35,922 nucleotides of DNA from Clostridium sp. (GTDB lineage: Bacteria; Bacillota; Clostridia; Clostridiales; Clostridiaceae), in assembly GCA_015058405.1 (NCBI GenBank), contig SVCL01000039.1:1-35922 (forward strand), written 5' to 3'. Positions 9,001 through 15,926 of the stretch are shown here, piece after piece. A program made the position numbers and the translations under genes. Each line of letters opens with the position of its first letter. The first letter of the stretch is position 1. The notes beneath the pieces are model-generated. The model made no database searches and had not been told where the DNA came from. It saw nothing but the letters and a program-made list of their open reading frames with translations.

Positions 9001-11429
9001 GATATTTTTATTTTACGAATTTCAAACTTAATAGGACCATATTCTCCACGAACCCCTCCGTATATCCAAATCTTTTCGTTGTTATACGGTGTACAATATG
9101 TATACACATCTATATTGGGAACATACCTTAAAACTTTAAAGAAAAATCCAGTTATATTATTTGAATTCTCTTTTAAGCTTTTAGGTTCATAACCATTCTT
9201 TCCATATTCAGAAATAGATATCTTAGATTTATCATCAATTGACTTAAACTTATATATAAGTGAATATCTATCTGTTCCCTCTACTTTTGCTCTTATATTA
9301 GTAATTGTTTTCCCAGCTTCTCCAGCCTCTTCACCATCATATTTCCAATCCTGCCAAGCACCATTTTCCTTAATAAATACTTGGTACTTTAACTTGAATC
9401 CTTGGGAAACTTTATTAGTGGTTAACTTTATCTTACCAACAGGATTACTTTCACCTATAAATCCATCTTCATCTTTAGTTGAAGTCCATTTCCCAGTTGT
9501 ATTATTATAAGTAGAAACCTCTACTTTAGGTAAAGATTCTATAACTTCAAAGATAAAATTAAGTATAGGCTGTTTATTAATACTTGGATCTAAAGTTTGT
9601 TCTCCATTATAAACATAATCTGATATTCCCGGCACACTTGAAGTCATATCCGTAATTGAATTATATCTTACTTCATATTTATTCGTACCTTCTAACCAGA
9701 TTTTTAATGAAGTAATTACTTTTCCATATTCACCAGCTTCCTCACCTTCTGATCTTTCAGATTGCCATCCACCATTACCAGTATCCTTATCATAAACATA
9801 AACCTGGTACTTTAGAGTTATTGAATCATTAGGCTTCTTTATAGAAGATATCCTTAATTTCTCCATAGGAGCTCCACTTACTTCTGCAAAAACATTTTCT
9901 CCTAACCTTTCCCATCTATCTACCGTTGCACCACCTGTAGATCTATAAAATCCTTCTGCTTTATATTCTATTTCTGAAGTATTTACATCATATGAACTAG
10001 TTATTGAGGCTGCATTAATACTTGAGGTAATCTCTGCAATACTATTTGATATTCTTACATTGGTAGCTTCTTCAAGCTTATTATATGCTTTTGCTAAATT
10101 ATTATTTAGTTCTTCAGCAATATTAGCAGTATCCTTTACATTGTTCGCCTCTTCACTAATATTATTTCCATTAGAATTGTACTTCGCATCATTTCTAACT
10201 CTTTCTTCCTCTTGTTCCTTTTGATCCTTTTTTAACATCTCTTGTTCATTGTTTGTTGCCACTTCTATCTGATTTTGAGATGTTTCTACTATTTTATTTT
10301 CATTATGCTCAGTAGTAACATTTTCTATTGAAGCCTTCTCCTTTTCTTCTTTACTTTCAATTGCCTTATTGATTTCTTCGTGAATAATAGGAGTTTTAGG
10401 TACCTCTTCCTTAGGCTTTTCTATTTTTTCTGTTTTATTTTCAATTGTCTTTTTATTTTCTTCTTGTACCACAGGAGTTTTTGGTATTGCTTCTTTAGGC
10501 TTTTCTACCTCTCCTTTCTTTTCTTCAATAGAATTGTTGTTTTTTTGTTCTACAATACCAGCTAAAGTAGTTTCTTTTATAAAATTACTCCATTTAGTAT
10601 AGTTTTCTCCTTCAATAGCCCTCACCCTGTAAGTATGAGTAGTATTAGGAGTTAGTCCTTGATGAATATAATTTGTTGATAAACCATTATTAATAACTTT
10701 ACCATCAACTTCTACTTCATATCCAGTAGCACCATTTACTGTACTCCAACAAAGAATTATATAATTACTAGTTGGAAAAGTTATAATATCGCAAGGTGAA
10801 TCAAAAACTCCCTCATCTAAACTTCCTTCTATATATGTACTCCAATCACTTGATATACTAGAATTAACTGCTCTAACACGATATTTATGCACTCTCATGT
10901 CTGTCAAATCGCTTTGAACATACATAGTTTTATTACTGCAATCAATTATTTGTCCATCAACTTCCAATTCATATTTTTCTGCATAATCCACTGCATTCCA
11001 TACTATAACTATAAAATTTGATGTTTCTATTGTTCTTAAACCAGTTGGAGTACTTAATGATAATAAAGTATCATTATATTCTACACTCTCAAAATTATCA
11101 TCCACTTTAGATAGATCATCTAAATTTTCATCTTGAGTTACACTATTATTCTTTTCTTTTGTTCCTAAATCAGCTGAAATTTGTTCAGCTGGCTCTTCCT
11201 TAGTTTCGATTTGCTTACCAGTATTCTCTACTGGACTCTTAGCAATCTCCTCTTGGTTTTGCGAATTATAATTTTCTAACTCTTTAAACATTTTATATAA
11301 GTTAAATACAGGACTACATTCTTTACCATGTTGAACAACTGCATCTACACTTATTGGATATAATAAAGCATTAAAAATCACTGTGCATTCCATAAAGATT
11401 ACTAAAATGAAACTAAGAATTCTCTTCAC
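1..11429 (-). CDS. Giant secreted RHS/YD-repeat polymorphic-toxin protein (C-terminus beyond window)
   Basis: I read one open frame of at least 3809 codons from a GTG start; codon phase agrees at both ends and in the middle. The start is fixed by GGAGG nine bases upstream and an in-frame TAA directly before the GTG. Approximate order of domains: signal-type hydrophobic segment 4-30; two fibronectin III domains 125-290; K/E/N-rich linker 290-440 with two EKPKE..PKTP repeats; three ChW-like segments with GWQ/DWK/EWK then GEEAG or GEIAG, near 540-580, 677-715 and 819-860; right-handed beta-helix repeats 914-1545; first half of an RHS cap (GVNAASGNYSKVYNDL ... SRIYSS) 1580-1620; three SH3b domains 1620-1815; second half of the cap (LGRGWTFYYES) near 1840; dozens of YD repeats 1950-3580; RHS core end (DPSLGRFIQQDTYRG ... 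NLYTYCLNNP) near 3610-3650; an 11-residue repeat 3671-3747; then an Ala/Gly-rich stretch running off the edge. RHS proteins form a shell around a C-terminal toxin. The toxin tip and any immunity gene lie outside the window, so activity is unknown. Confidence 0.95.
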   Translation of the reverse strand, partial: MKRILSFILVIFMECTVIFNALLYPISVDAVVQHGKECSPVFNLYKMFKELENYNSQNQEEIAKSPVENTGKQIETKEEPAEQISADLGTKEKNNSVTQDENLDDLSKVDDNFESVEYNDTLLSLSTPTGLRTIETSNFIVIVWNAVDYAEKYELEVDGQIIDCSNKTMYVQSDLTDMRVHKYRVRAVNSSISSDWSTYIEGSLDEGVFDSPCDIITFPTSNYIILCWSTVNGATGYEVEVDGKVINNGLSTNYIHQGLTPNTTHTYRVRAIEGENYTKWSNFIKETTLAGIVEQKNNNSIEEKKGEVEKPKEAIPKTPVVQEENKKTIENKTEKIEKPKEEVPKTPIIHEEINKAIESKEEKEKASIENVTTEHNENKIVETSQNQIEVATNNEQEMLKKDQKEQEEERVRNDAKYNSNGNNISEEANNVKDTANIAEELNNNLAKAYNKLEEATNVRISNSIAEITSSINAASITSSYDVNTSEIEYKAEGFYRSTGGATVDRWERLGENVFAEVSGAPMEKLRISSIKKPNDSITLKYQVYVYDKDTGNGGWQSERSEGEEAGEYGKVITSLKIWLEGTNKYEVRYNSITDMTSSVPGISDYVYNGEQTLDPSINKQPILNFIFEVIESLPKVEVSTYNNTTGKWTSTKDEDGFIGESNPVGKIKLTTNKVSQGFKLKYQVFIKENGAWQDWKYDGEEAGEAGKTITNIRAKVEGTDRYSLIYKFKSIDDKSKISISEYGKNGYEPKSLKENSNNITGFFFKVLRYVPNIDVYTYCTPYNNEKIWIYGGVRGEYGPIKFEIRKIKISLKDAPSDTNIKYQVYLKNKNVWQEWKSNGEIAGLDDDYITNIRIKLDGETLGNSIKYYFKNTDDDSNQYVSNYGYNGVEPAGSSANDKEISSVGIFMCNDQPISNLDVSGDTIVLDGKYEIPQGTEFTIPSGKKIVLDYSKTKNVGFVVNGTLIFNGTENNQIKVVDDGEYSLFTIGETGKLIGNYINVVSNRGYGIESLINNKGELVLSNSSFKNSVSGTYFLESNSSKNVKVDSCIVDTWAYGMIIDGTGNFIVNKSTIKNCKTAIIVKDGNGYSSYNKIQITNNQIMNNDFSGIYVNRVGEEALHKKLEIESNIFDGNDLSGLEFYSDSLANIIVEKNKIRNTNKYGDNNYSQSSSKITAPISINLGILKDKTKGSINFINSINKTDEGSSNKIEAGNSIDAIVLYNTLRTTLQLKSGKYQFVLFNMDIDNGGSLLIDEGCKVIFDGIIYVKKGQLIINGSEINKVLINPISSSGVTYTTKGIMFSKNSYRIKIEEGASINATHTTFFRGGIGYSANFDVLGAMNLNNCIIDNDVNTNVNGISGNSDKTQISLSKVVIRNCATGLEGKCGKVIGCTFTNNNCAIKVSLGECEISNCTIINNKNTGIQASVNTSIYNSTIKSNINNIDLSAKSSGVKFTLYNNTISDANYGIKLVGTANVDIRYNNIYNHKTYGLSYTEGTRISVPYNYWGNSNGPSAYYWYTDYYGKRHSMYKTYGDKISNNSNNIDFSPCCISLIQGIDLGINPDQISNDAYKLLSDYAYNLKKSLSTNGVNAASGNYSKVYNDLLVNSKGIDINLSRIYSSRNNSGITTVTIRSEASETSNKIGTLNKGDTVEVLETLGSWCKIKVNNLVGYVNAANLDITQSTVNLNVLAEIKLSTSSSVLNVRSSASTSSSIIGTLGSGARVTVLGIEGNWFRINFNGRSGYVSMDYSKLCDSDPLNATGSVKVSSSTGYLNVRSEPNTSCTIIGKLYAGNTINITAKGGDWYRINYNGSIGYVNKDYVVVNSVVTTTIKKSGVVKVNDLPNMLGRGWTFYYESSLEGISDVSSSVTTEGKVVTLPGGEVCSFKKNSDGTYTALDSRNTLTESNGEFIIKNKENISYYFNNLHKLYKILDSKNNALYFEYSGKLITKIYDDSGRIYNLNYSGGLLTNITEVIDGKNRRTINYNFNSNNMLESVKDINGNIQEKYIYDCNSRLYQIKQDDTVLEEITYITEGDNDGKISTLKTVSGLINKYTYDNDNNLVTITDNLGNTNQTVYDSSLNVIYTIDQDGNITVNNYVLNSNKDNAYKELASQKDKYGYVTSYVRDDRGNILTIYYPDNSYKEYVYDKFNNVIEEINQNGNKTFYEYDSTGVYLLKIIMPLNGTDDYTATCDKSKFAISTFEYYEKSAALPIAGLVKKITKASGGCVEYTYDKYGNTLSETDLLGNVTKYSYDRYGNRIKIISPNGFSTVYSYDNKGKILTKSNALGQITQYLYDKYDRNIGQIDPKNINNGVITMSYTYDSAGKVISQTDSLGNVIKYSYDEYGNKVSEENALGGTFIYEYDSLGRVISISFRESDNIKRICLQEFSYKSTGGNSNQTINVVKTTKTYIAEGKYSTTVDKYNYLNSVIEHINADGSKEFTTYDGKGNILCKVPENGAPTYCYYDYNNKLIKYYEAVKVGENNNFKYRETKYTYNLDGIKTSVSVGLELVDRGREASKFYTTTYKLDKRGSVLSQVDSEGRKIEYTYDVNGNTTSKKQYLDKDNYILTEYEYDRGSRLIAESIIVKNGDLAGNDISDTTISKLTTKYTYDKNDNVIKKEFADGSTLETEYDGLNRAVKHIRTIIGKDIANKVIKETYSYVGNTDKVAKFTNGEGDVTTNIYNKQLQLIEVDYADGSVVTYKYNLEGKEISKVIKDASAGNTKEYVKEYDADGNLILEQYVSKDASGKVIYYPVKAYKYNSQGNLIKEVYGKAFAAATGNTTEEKIKNAKGIEYTYNLENKIVSVLNIQDKLDGKKYSSLYEYDVLGRKIKETDSKGNSTLYVYDMAGNVLEKYFVGNVNGNENIKILLKKNTYDLANNVISSTDANGNRTEYVINSFGKIKFKKLPGDTTIPSSSCTYQYDKSGNNSMSIDSLGLITKTVYDSAGDVILKTLQGKGSNTVINEKYAYDNLGNVTSYTDANGNVTTYKYDIYGKVIEKSINGKVVFKYSYDFFNNMLYVEDRYGNKTTYIYDDGERLIETRNAYGVVIEKYEYDLNGNKISTTDSLGNVSRYTYDENDRVISSKDPEGIITTKSYNSLGQVISQKDGNGNITYYSYDGLGRLISVKNALGETTIYTYDFNGNKISVTDAKGNITKYNYNAANKVTEIIAPNNGSLEGKVQKYTYNADGSIKNVKDRNGNVISYNYDIFGRKIKETNGSSIVNYEYDKLGNLLKVTNNADPTGDITYSYDSENRITEKTVAAITIKYTYDVKGKAAGEHKTIITDNKGGKVTETYDKANRLISVDDGKDETKYTYLSDGTKSSTIFSDGSKETYSYNKNTQLITLNHINAAGKITATYSYTYDKNNNITKVVDSKGTTSYIYDGLNRLIQVTEPDGKVTVYKYDKAGNRSTETVTKDGKTYNKAYVYDIENRLVKTVDNLSGVTLETNYTFDNNGNQVRELVRDSSLTKVVKDRNITYDNYNRVIVISQDGKTLEKNAYNYEGLRVLKETDGKKVIYIYDGKNVFLELNDSSEVNARNVYGTKLISRETGGVKGFYRYNGHGDVVKIVDKAGNTLAEYYYDAFGTVKESKGSFNNPYRYAGYIYDEEADYYYMQSRMYDPSLGRFIQQDTYRGEATDPLSLNLYTYCLNNPMIYDDQNGHWGSWISNAWNAIKSVGRKVINTVRNVVHTVVNTVRNVVNTVVNAVKNVVHRVVNTVKNVVRRVANTVKRAVRTVSRTVRRVVSRTASTVKKIVRHVAQNRYVQSAVAKARLIANYTSNQMKKAINAVKKVNPAELAVGAFNMIQGGLAIGAGLGLTA
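189..419 (-). repeat. Seven tandem 33-bp units encoding an 11-residue repeat
   Basis: Starting at base 419 and reading down, seven consecutive 33-nt units encode VINTVRNVVHT, VVNTVRNVVNT, VVNAVKNVVHR, VVNTVKNVVRR, VANTVKRAVRT, VSRTVRRVVSR and TASTVKKIVRH. The consensus is V-x-N/R-T-V-K/R-N/R-V-V-x-x. The first units are also similar in DNA (repeated actacatttctaactgtatt). Hydrophobic residues at positions 1, 5, 8 and 9 with basic residues between them predict a long amphipathic helix of hendecad type. It lies directly between the RHS core end and the missing toxin tip. Confidence 0.85.
690..5600 (-). repeat. YD (RHS) repeat array within the giant protein
   Basis: The translated minus strand shows a continuous run of roughly 20-residue repeats of the form YDxxGNxxxxxDxxGNxxxY, for example YTYDENDRVISSKDPEG and YSYDGLGRLISVKNALG. 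On the plus strand this appears as recurring tatcata/tcataagta motifs. YD repeats build the beta-sheet shell of RHS and teneurin-like proteins. The repeats are divergent in DNA sequence, so they are old rather than recently expanded. Confidence 0.92.
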
Positions 11430-11515
11430 TTAATTAATCCTCCGTAATAATATTAAATTTTAATTTTATTTTTTCAAATATCACCTACTTCAACTTTTTT
11501 TGGCAACAATACGAC

Positions 11516-11544
11516 ATTTTATCATTTTTTCTATTGTTATACAA
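11516..11544 (-). promoter_or_regulatory. Candidate sigma-A promoter of the RHS gene
   Basis: On the minus strand, TTGTAT (11544-11539) is followed by a 17-bp spacer and TAAAAT (11521-11516), about 90 bp before the GTG start. It lies just downstream of the terminator of the preceding gene, which suggests the RHS gene has its own transcript. The match was made by eye, and AT-rich sequence gives chance matches. Confidence 0.4.
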
Positions 11545-11567
11545 TACTTTTTTTATTATTTCATAAA

Positions 11568-11611
11568 AAAATAAAACCATAAATATTTTTTATTACTTAT
11601 GGTTTTATTTT
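11568..11611 (-). terminator. AT-rich hairpin terminator after the DUF5648 gene
   Basis: A perfect 15-bp inverted repeat (aaaataaaaccataa / ttatggttttatttt) with a 14-nt loop lies 15 bp after the stop at 11627. A T-rich tract follows on the minus strand. Its GC content is low, so strength is uncertain. Confidence 0.6.
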
Positions 11612-11626
11612 AAGATTTATTATTAA

Positions 11627-12967
11627 TTATCTAGGCAATACATAACATGCTATATTTTCGCTAGCATATGCATCATTCCCATTACCAAGTTCATTAAAAT
11701 TTGTAGTATAAAAATGCCCACCAATAGACTTTTGATAATATCTATAAAGTTTAACTGTTCCTTTTGCTTCAAAAGAATACACATATCCTACAATTCCTTC
11801 ACTGGTATATCCTGGATTGCCCGCACCAAGCTCATTTGGATTTGTAGTATAAAAATGTATTCCACCATCATTTCTACAATATCTATATAATGGAATAGTG
11901 TCATCTTCTTGACATTCAAATATACGACATTCTACACCTTCGTAATTGTATACAGCATTCCCACTTCCTACTTCGTTCCAATTAGTTGTATAAAAATGCT
12001 CCTGATCAAAATTTCTGCAGTATCTATAAAGTTCTAAAATTCTACCTAACAATGGTTTTTGAGTTATCACCATCTTTTGTGCATTATCTTTATCTATATA
12101 AAATTTAGCCCCTAAATATTGATAATGCTTATCATTACCTATCACACTTTTATCCATAGTATAAAAATACTTATTATCCTTTGCTCTATAGTATTCATAA
12201 ACAGGTATAGTATAATTTGTTTTATTTAAATATGCAGTACATGTTGTATCATCCTTTATATATCCATCCCCTAAACTTGCTTCATCTCTAAAATCATATA
12301 AATATGTACCTGTATTACTATTATAATATCTATGTAACGTAGAAATAACATTACCATCTGCATCAGTGTTTACTGATTTGTTAATAAGTTTTCCAATAAC
12401 ATCTACAGCATCTAAATGTATTTCATCAGTATCTGAATTCATTTCAAATACTACATCATGTTTTCCTGCTTTATCAAAATCATATTCATATTTAATTATA
12501 GATCCCTTTGTATAATTTAACCTGGAACTAACAGAAAACATTGTATCTATTACTTTTCCATCAATATAAATATTAGTTTTAACTAATTCATATGGATAAT
12601 CTACAACCTTAAATTTTTCAGGAACTGTTCCTAAAAGAATTCTCATTTTACTTCCATCAACATTAAAATGAACCTTTGACCCCTTTCCCCAACATAAGCT
12701 TAGTGTATTATCATAATACTCAGAATCACTCAATTGCTTATAAGATCCTGTATATTGTATAAATTCACTTGTATCATCATATCTTTTCCAACCTTTTTCA
12801 GGCATTTCCAATTGTTCTTCTAATATCGCTCCCTCACCTTCTGTACCAGTAACAATCTCATTCTTATGAATTATTGGGCTCAATTCGCTTACTGCAAAAG
12901 CTGCTGAGTTTAATAATACTTCAACTGCTACAAGTAAGATACATAATAATTTTATAAATTTTTTCAT
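11627..12967 (-). CDS. Secreted protein with N-terminal beta-sandwich and DUF5648 repeats
   Basis: The protein has about 446 residues. An N-terminal signal peptide (MKKFIKLLCILLVAVEVLL ... AFA) is followed by a domain at about 58-192 beginning WKRYDDTSEFIQYTGSY. That domain resembles galactose-binding-like beta-sandwiches attached to clostridial surface proteins. Residues about 208-447 hold four or five DUF5648 repeats of about 45 aa, each with an LYRYY/LYRYC motif followed by HFYTTN and a GY..EG or similar segment. The function of DUF5648 is unknown; it is common in secreted multidomain proteins. I chose the ATG at 12967 because GAGG lies 8 bases upstream; a TTG one codon earlier is possible. 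The gene sits upstream of the RHS gene on the same strand, with a terminator between, so the two are probably separate units. Confidence 0.85.
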   Translation of the reverse strand: MKKFIKLLCILLVAVEVLLNSAAFAVSELSPIIHKNEIVTGTEGEGAILEEQLEMPEKGWKRYDDTSEFIQYTGSYKQLSDSEYYDNTLSLCWGKGSKVHFNVDGSKMRILLGTVPEKFKVVDYPYELVKTNIYIDGKVIDTMFSVSSRLNYTKGSIIKYEYDFDKAGKHDVVFEMNSDTDEIHLDAVDVIGKLINKSVNTDADGNVISTLHRYYNSNTGTYLYDFRDEASLGDGYIKDDTTCTAYLNKTNYTIPVYEYYRAKDNKYFYTMDKSVIGNDKHYQYLGAKFYIDKDNAQKMVITQKPLLGRILELYRYCRNFDQEHFYTTNWNEVGSGNAVYNYEGVECRIFECQEDDTIPLYRYCRNDGGIHFYTTNPNELGAGNPGYTSEGIVGYVYSFEAKGTVKLYRYYQKSIGGHFYTTNFNELGNGNDAYASENIACYVLPR

Positions 12968-13007
12968 CAATTATACCTCATTTCTTCTTAATATATTTAC
13001 CTCAGCA

Positions 13008-13016
13008 ATTATATCA
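13008..13016 (-). promoter_or_regulatory. Extended -10 promoter of the DUF5648 gene
   Basis: The minus strand reads TGATATAAT (13016-13008), a good extended -10 (TGnTATAAT), about 40 bp before the start codon. No convincing -35 is visible, as is often the case with extended -10 elements. Confidence 0.4.
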
Positions 13017-13116
13017 TATTTATACATTATTTTATTAATATGTTTAAATTATACATTTAAATAGAGTATATTAATTAAATTACTTAGCTAAACATTCCTA
13101 TTTTGACCTAAAAGAA

Positions 13117-13168
13117 AAAAAGATAAAATAATTAATAGTCTATAAACAACTAATTATTTTATCTTTTT
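13117..13168 (-). terminator. Perfect 18-bp stem terminator after the TIM-barrel gene
   Basis: The arms aaaaagataaaataatta and taattattttatcttttt pair perfectly over 18 bp with a 16-nt loop, two bases after the stop codon. A T-rich tract follows on the minus strand. The loop plus right arm is nearly identical to a sequence at 20264-20292 and may belong to a small dispersed repeat family. Confidence 0.7.
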
Positions 13169-13170
13169 AT

Positions 13171-13941
13171 TTATATATTATACCTTTTTATTAACAAATC
13201 TAGTAATTCATAAACTTCATTTGAATTATTTACTTCTATAGTAATTGTGGCATCTTTACAAAAATCGTCAATTAAGGTTAACACTTTATTTATATCGATG
13301 TTTCCATTATTTAATCCTGAATGTGTATCTTTAGTTCCATAATTATTATGTATATGAATATGTCCTATTCTTTCCCCTAATTTCTTTAGCCAAAGTTCTA
13401 TAGATAAATCCGAATAACAATTTACGTGACCAATATCTAAACATACGGATAAATTTTTATTTTTTACTTTATCAATAATTTCTATTAAATGTGATGGCTC
13501 CTTGTCAAAAACATTTTCAATGTGTATCTTTATATCGTCATCTTTATCTTCAAAAAACTCATTCCAGAACTCAATGGATTTTTGAAGATACCCTTCTCTG
13601 TAATAGATATTATCATAATAACATGAATGAAAGACTATTCTATCTGCACCAATTCTTTTTGCTACAGAATAAGCTTGATTATAACGAGTTTTTGTAGCTT
13701 CTCTAATCAAACTATCAAAGCTAGAAGGACTTAAATCTAAGAAAGGTCCATGAACAGATATAGATCTATCTTTTAAAAGTTTATCCATCTTCTTTAAATA
13801 TTCTTCTATCCCATTATCTTTCCCATCTAATACATACCCAATTCCAAAATTAATAGTCTCTATCCCTACACTATTATTAATAAGTAACTTGCTCAAATCT
13901 TCATCAGGAAAAAGGTGAGAAATATATATTTTTCTTTTCAT
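13171..13941 (-). CDS. Sugar phosphate isomerase/epimerase-like TIM-barrel protein
   Basis: The 256-aa protein has the AP-endonuclease-2/xylose-isomerase-like fold, as in IolE and endonuclease IV relatives. Candidate metal ligands occur in the expected order: H64 in HGPF, H105 in VFHSC, E142 in IHIENVF, D169 and H172 in CLDIGHVN, H196/H198 in GHIHIHNN, H207, and E236 in TIEVN. Such enzymes isomerise or epimerise sugars or cyclitols, or cut abasic DNA. The substrate cannot be told from sequence. It lies four bases downstream of the MCP-like gene, so the two are almost certainly cotranscribed, and a strong hairpin follows its stop. Confidence 0.82.
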   Translation of the reverse strand: MKRKIYISHLFPDEDLSKLLINNSVGIETINFGIGYVLDGKDNGIEEYLKKMDKLLKDRSISVHGPFLDLSPSSFDSLIREATKTRYNQAYSVAKRIGADRIVFHSCYYDNIYYREGYLQKSIEFWNEFFEDKDDDIKIHIENVFDKEPSHLIEIIDKVKNKNLSVCLDIGHVNCYSDLSIELWLKKLGERIGHIHIHNNYGTKDTHSGLNNGNIDINKVLTLIDDFCKDATITIEVNNSNEVYELLDLLIKRYNI

Positions 13942-13945
13942 TTAA

Positions 13946-14773
13946 CTATACTCTTGCTGCTAATATATTTAATTCTCTAACAGTACCATTTAATTCATCA
14001 AGAGATGCTGATATTTCTTCTAAAGCAGCAGACTGATTTTGAGATACTCCATTAATCTTATCTAAACCTGAATCTATTTCTGTAATACCCTTAGAAATAT
14101 CTTTAATAATATTATCAATTTTATTTATAGATTCTTTAGAAGTTTTTGATAACTTTCTTATTTCCTCTGCAACTACAGAAAATCCTCTTCCTGTATCTCC
14201 AGCTCTTGCAGCCTCTATTGAAGCATTTAATCCTAAAAGATTGGTTTGTGAAGAAATCCCTTGAATTATTCCAACTATTTCATCAGTATCCTTAGCTTTA
14301 TCTGTTGTATCATTAGTTTTAGTTAATAAGTCATTATTCATTATAGCAAGATCTTGTACACCTATTGTTACTTCCTTAATACCAGCAGTTAACTGAGTAA
14401 TTGATTCAGTTAAATTTTCTATAATATTTTCAAGTTTATATCTATTCTCTAAAGGAATTGCTACTAAAAATAAACCAATAGGTTCACCCTTATCAAATAA
14501 AGGAAAAGAATAACACTTAGCACCTGTTTTTACAATAGATCTTGGGATATCAATTTCTATTGCTCTCTTTTCATTTATTGCACGCATAATAGACTTGTTT
14601 ACCCTTTGTCCTTCTTTATAAGGCAATGTAAACTCTTTTCCAAATTTCACATATAAAAATTCTTCAGTATTTGTTAATGCTAAACATTCTTCATCTTTAA
14701 ATAAAACGCTAATGTACGGCATTATACTGTATACTACATCAAATATATTATTATCAAACCTTTTTTCTGACAT
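13946..14773 (-). CDS. Soluble methyl-accepting chemotaxis-type sensor
   Basis: The 275-aa protein has no membrane segment. Residues 1-110 form a small sensor-like domain ending in [17 protein letters not shown]. Residues about 112-275 form a short MCP signalling domain with the conserved hairpin tip at 172-209 ([18 protein letters not shown]), which contacts CheA/CheW in chemoreceptors. The coiled-coil arms are much shorter than in full receptors, so methylation sites are probably few. Its signal may be an intracellular metabolite. Coupling with the downstream TIM-barrel enzyme suggests the sensor and enzyme share a ligand (inference). GGAGG lies seven to eight bases before the ATG. Confidence 0.88.
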   Translation of the reverse strand: MSEKRFDNNIFDVVYSIMPYISVLFKDEECLALTNTEEFLYVKFGKEFTLPYKEGQRVNKSIMRAINEKRAIEIDIPRSIVKTGAKCYSFPLFDKGEPIGLFLVAIPLENRYKLENIIENLTESITQLTAGIKEVTIGVQDLAIMNNDLLTKTNDTTDKAKDTDEIVGIIQGISSQTNLLGLNASIEAARAGDTGRGFSVVAEEIRKLSKTSKESINKIDNIIKDISKGITEIDSGLDKINGVSQNQSAALEEISASLDELNGTVRELNILAARV

Positions 14774-14933
14774 TAATACTTACCTCCATATTACTTTTAA
14801 TGCTATTGTATATTTTATCATATTTTTATTTTTTTTCCAACGGATTAATAGTATTATTTGTATTTATATCATATTTTGTCTAATTCGAGTAAAAATTTAC
14901 TTATTATCTCTAGCAAATTTATAATATATCTTT

Positions 14934-15926
14934 TTAATACATTATTAACTCAGTAATATGCTCTCCACCAAACGCAGCAGTTGCAATTATTATATAATCT
15001 CCTCTTTTAACCTTACCTCTTTTTACACTTTCATATAGTGCAAGCATAGGACTACTTGTTCCTGTATATCCATAAGCATCTGCTACGAATATTACCTTTT
15101 CTTCTGATAAATCTAATTCTTCTCTAACTTTCATAATATTTTTCAAAGCAATTTGAGAAAAACATATCATTGCAATTTGATCTATACTTAATTCATTCTT
15201 TGCCAATATTAACTTTATATCTTCTATTACCCCATCAACCCACCAAGGAGGTGAACCTACCCATTTTGTTAATCTTTCTTTTATTGGCGTATCCTCAAAC
15301 ATATGTGAATTACCACACTTAGGAAATCTAATATTATCTACATAAGTTGTATCAACCGCAATTTTAGTATCAATCAACTTTGAAGGGCTATCTGTCTTTT
15401 CTAGAATAATAGCACATGAAACATCTCCAAATTGTCCATAATTATTTTCATTATTTGGATCAACTACTGCAGTTAATATATCACTTCCTACAAGTAATAC
15501 AGTATTTATACTATCACTAGTTTTAATATACCTATCAATCATATCTAAGGCATATGTCATACCTAAACAATTAATATTTAAATCATGACAAAAACATTCT
15601 TTCTTACCTTCTATTGCATTATGTAATAGAATTGCTGATATAGGTGAATTATATTCTGGTAGTGTTCCTGTATAGACTATCATATCTATATCTTTTCCTG
15701 TTAAGTTTGCTTTCGCCAATACTTTTTTTGAAGATTCAATTGCTAGCGTTAATGCATTTTCTGTTTCCTTATCATATTCATATCTTCTTTTTCTTCCCAT
15801 TACATCTTCAAAAAAATGTTTCACGTCTTTTCCTTGTTTTTTAAAGTATTCTATGTAATACTCGTTATCTACAACTCTTTTTCCGTGTGATACTTCTATT
15901 TCTTTGATTTGCATATTGTTCATCAA
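14934..15926 (-). CDS. KASIII (FabH)-like thiolase-fold protein lacking catalytic His and Asn
   Basis: The 330-aa protein matches the ketoacyl-ACP synthase III fold along its length. The nucleophile region reads DLNINCLGMTYALDM with C120, and the FGDVSCAIILE motif follows. The C-terminal half has YGYTGTSSPMLAL and a GD(Y)IIIA..AFGGE end. In FabH the other catalytic residues are His in HQAN and Asn in GNTSAAS. Here they read FSQIA (S257) and GYTG (Y287), at the same spacing, so the standard condensing triad is broken. It may be an acyl-transfer or ester-forming relative, or inactive. The start is ambiguous: TTG at 15926, ATG at 15923 or ATG at 15911, none with a good SD. A strong GGGGGTG lies about 35 bases upstream. 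No pathway partners are adjacent. Confidence 0.75.
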   Translation of the reverse strand: MMNNMQIKEIEVSHGKRVVDNEYYIEYFKKQGKDVKHFFEDVMGRKRRYEYDKETENALTLAIESSKKVLAKANLTGKDIDMIVYTGTLPEYNSPISAILLHNAIEGKKECFCHDLNINCLGMTYALDMIDRYIKTSDSINTVLLVGSDILTAVVDPNNENNYGQFGDVSCAIILEKTDSPSKLIDTKIAVDTTYVDNIRFPKCGNSHMFEDTPIKERLTKWVGSPPWWVDGVIEDIKLILAKNELSIDQIAMICFSQIALKNIMKVREELDLSEEKVIFVADAYGYTGTSSPMLALYESVKRGKVKRGDYIIIATAAFGGEHITELIMY

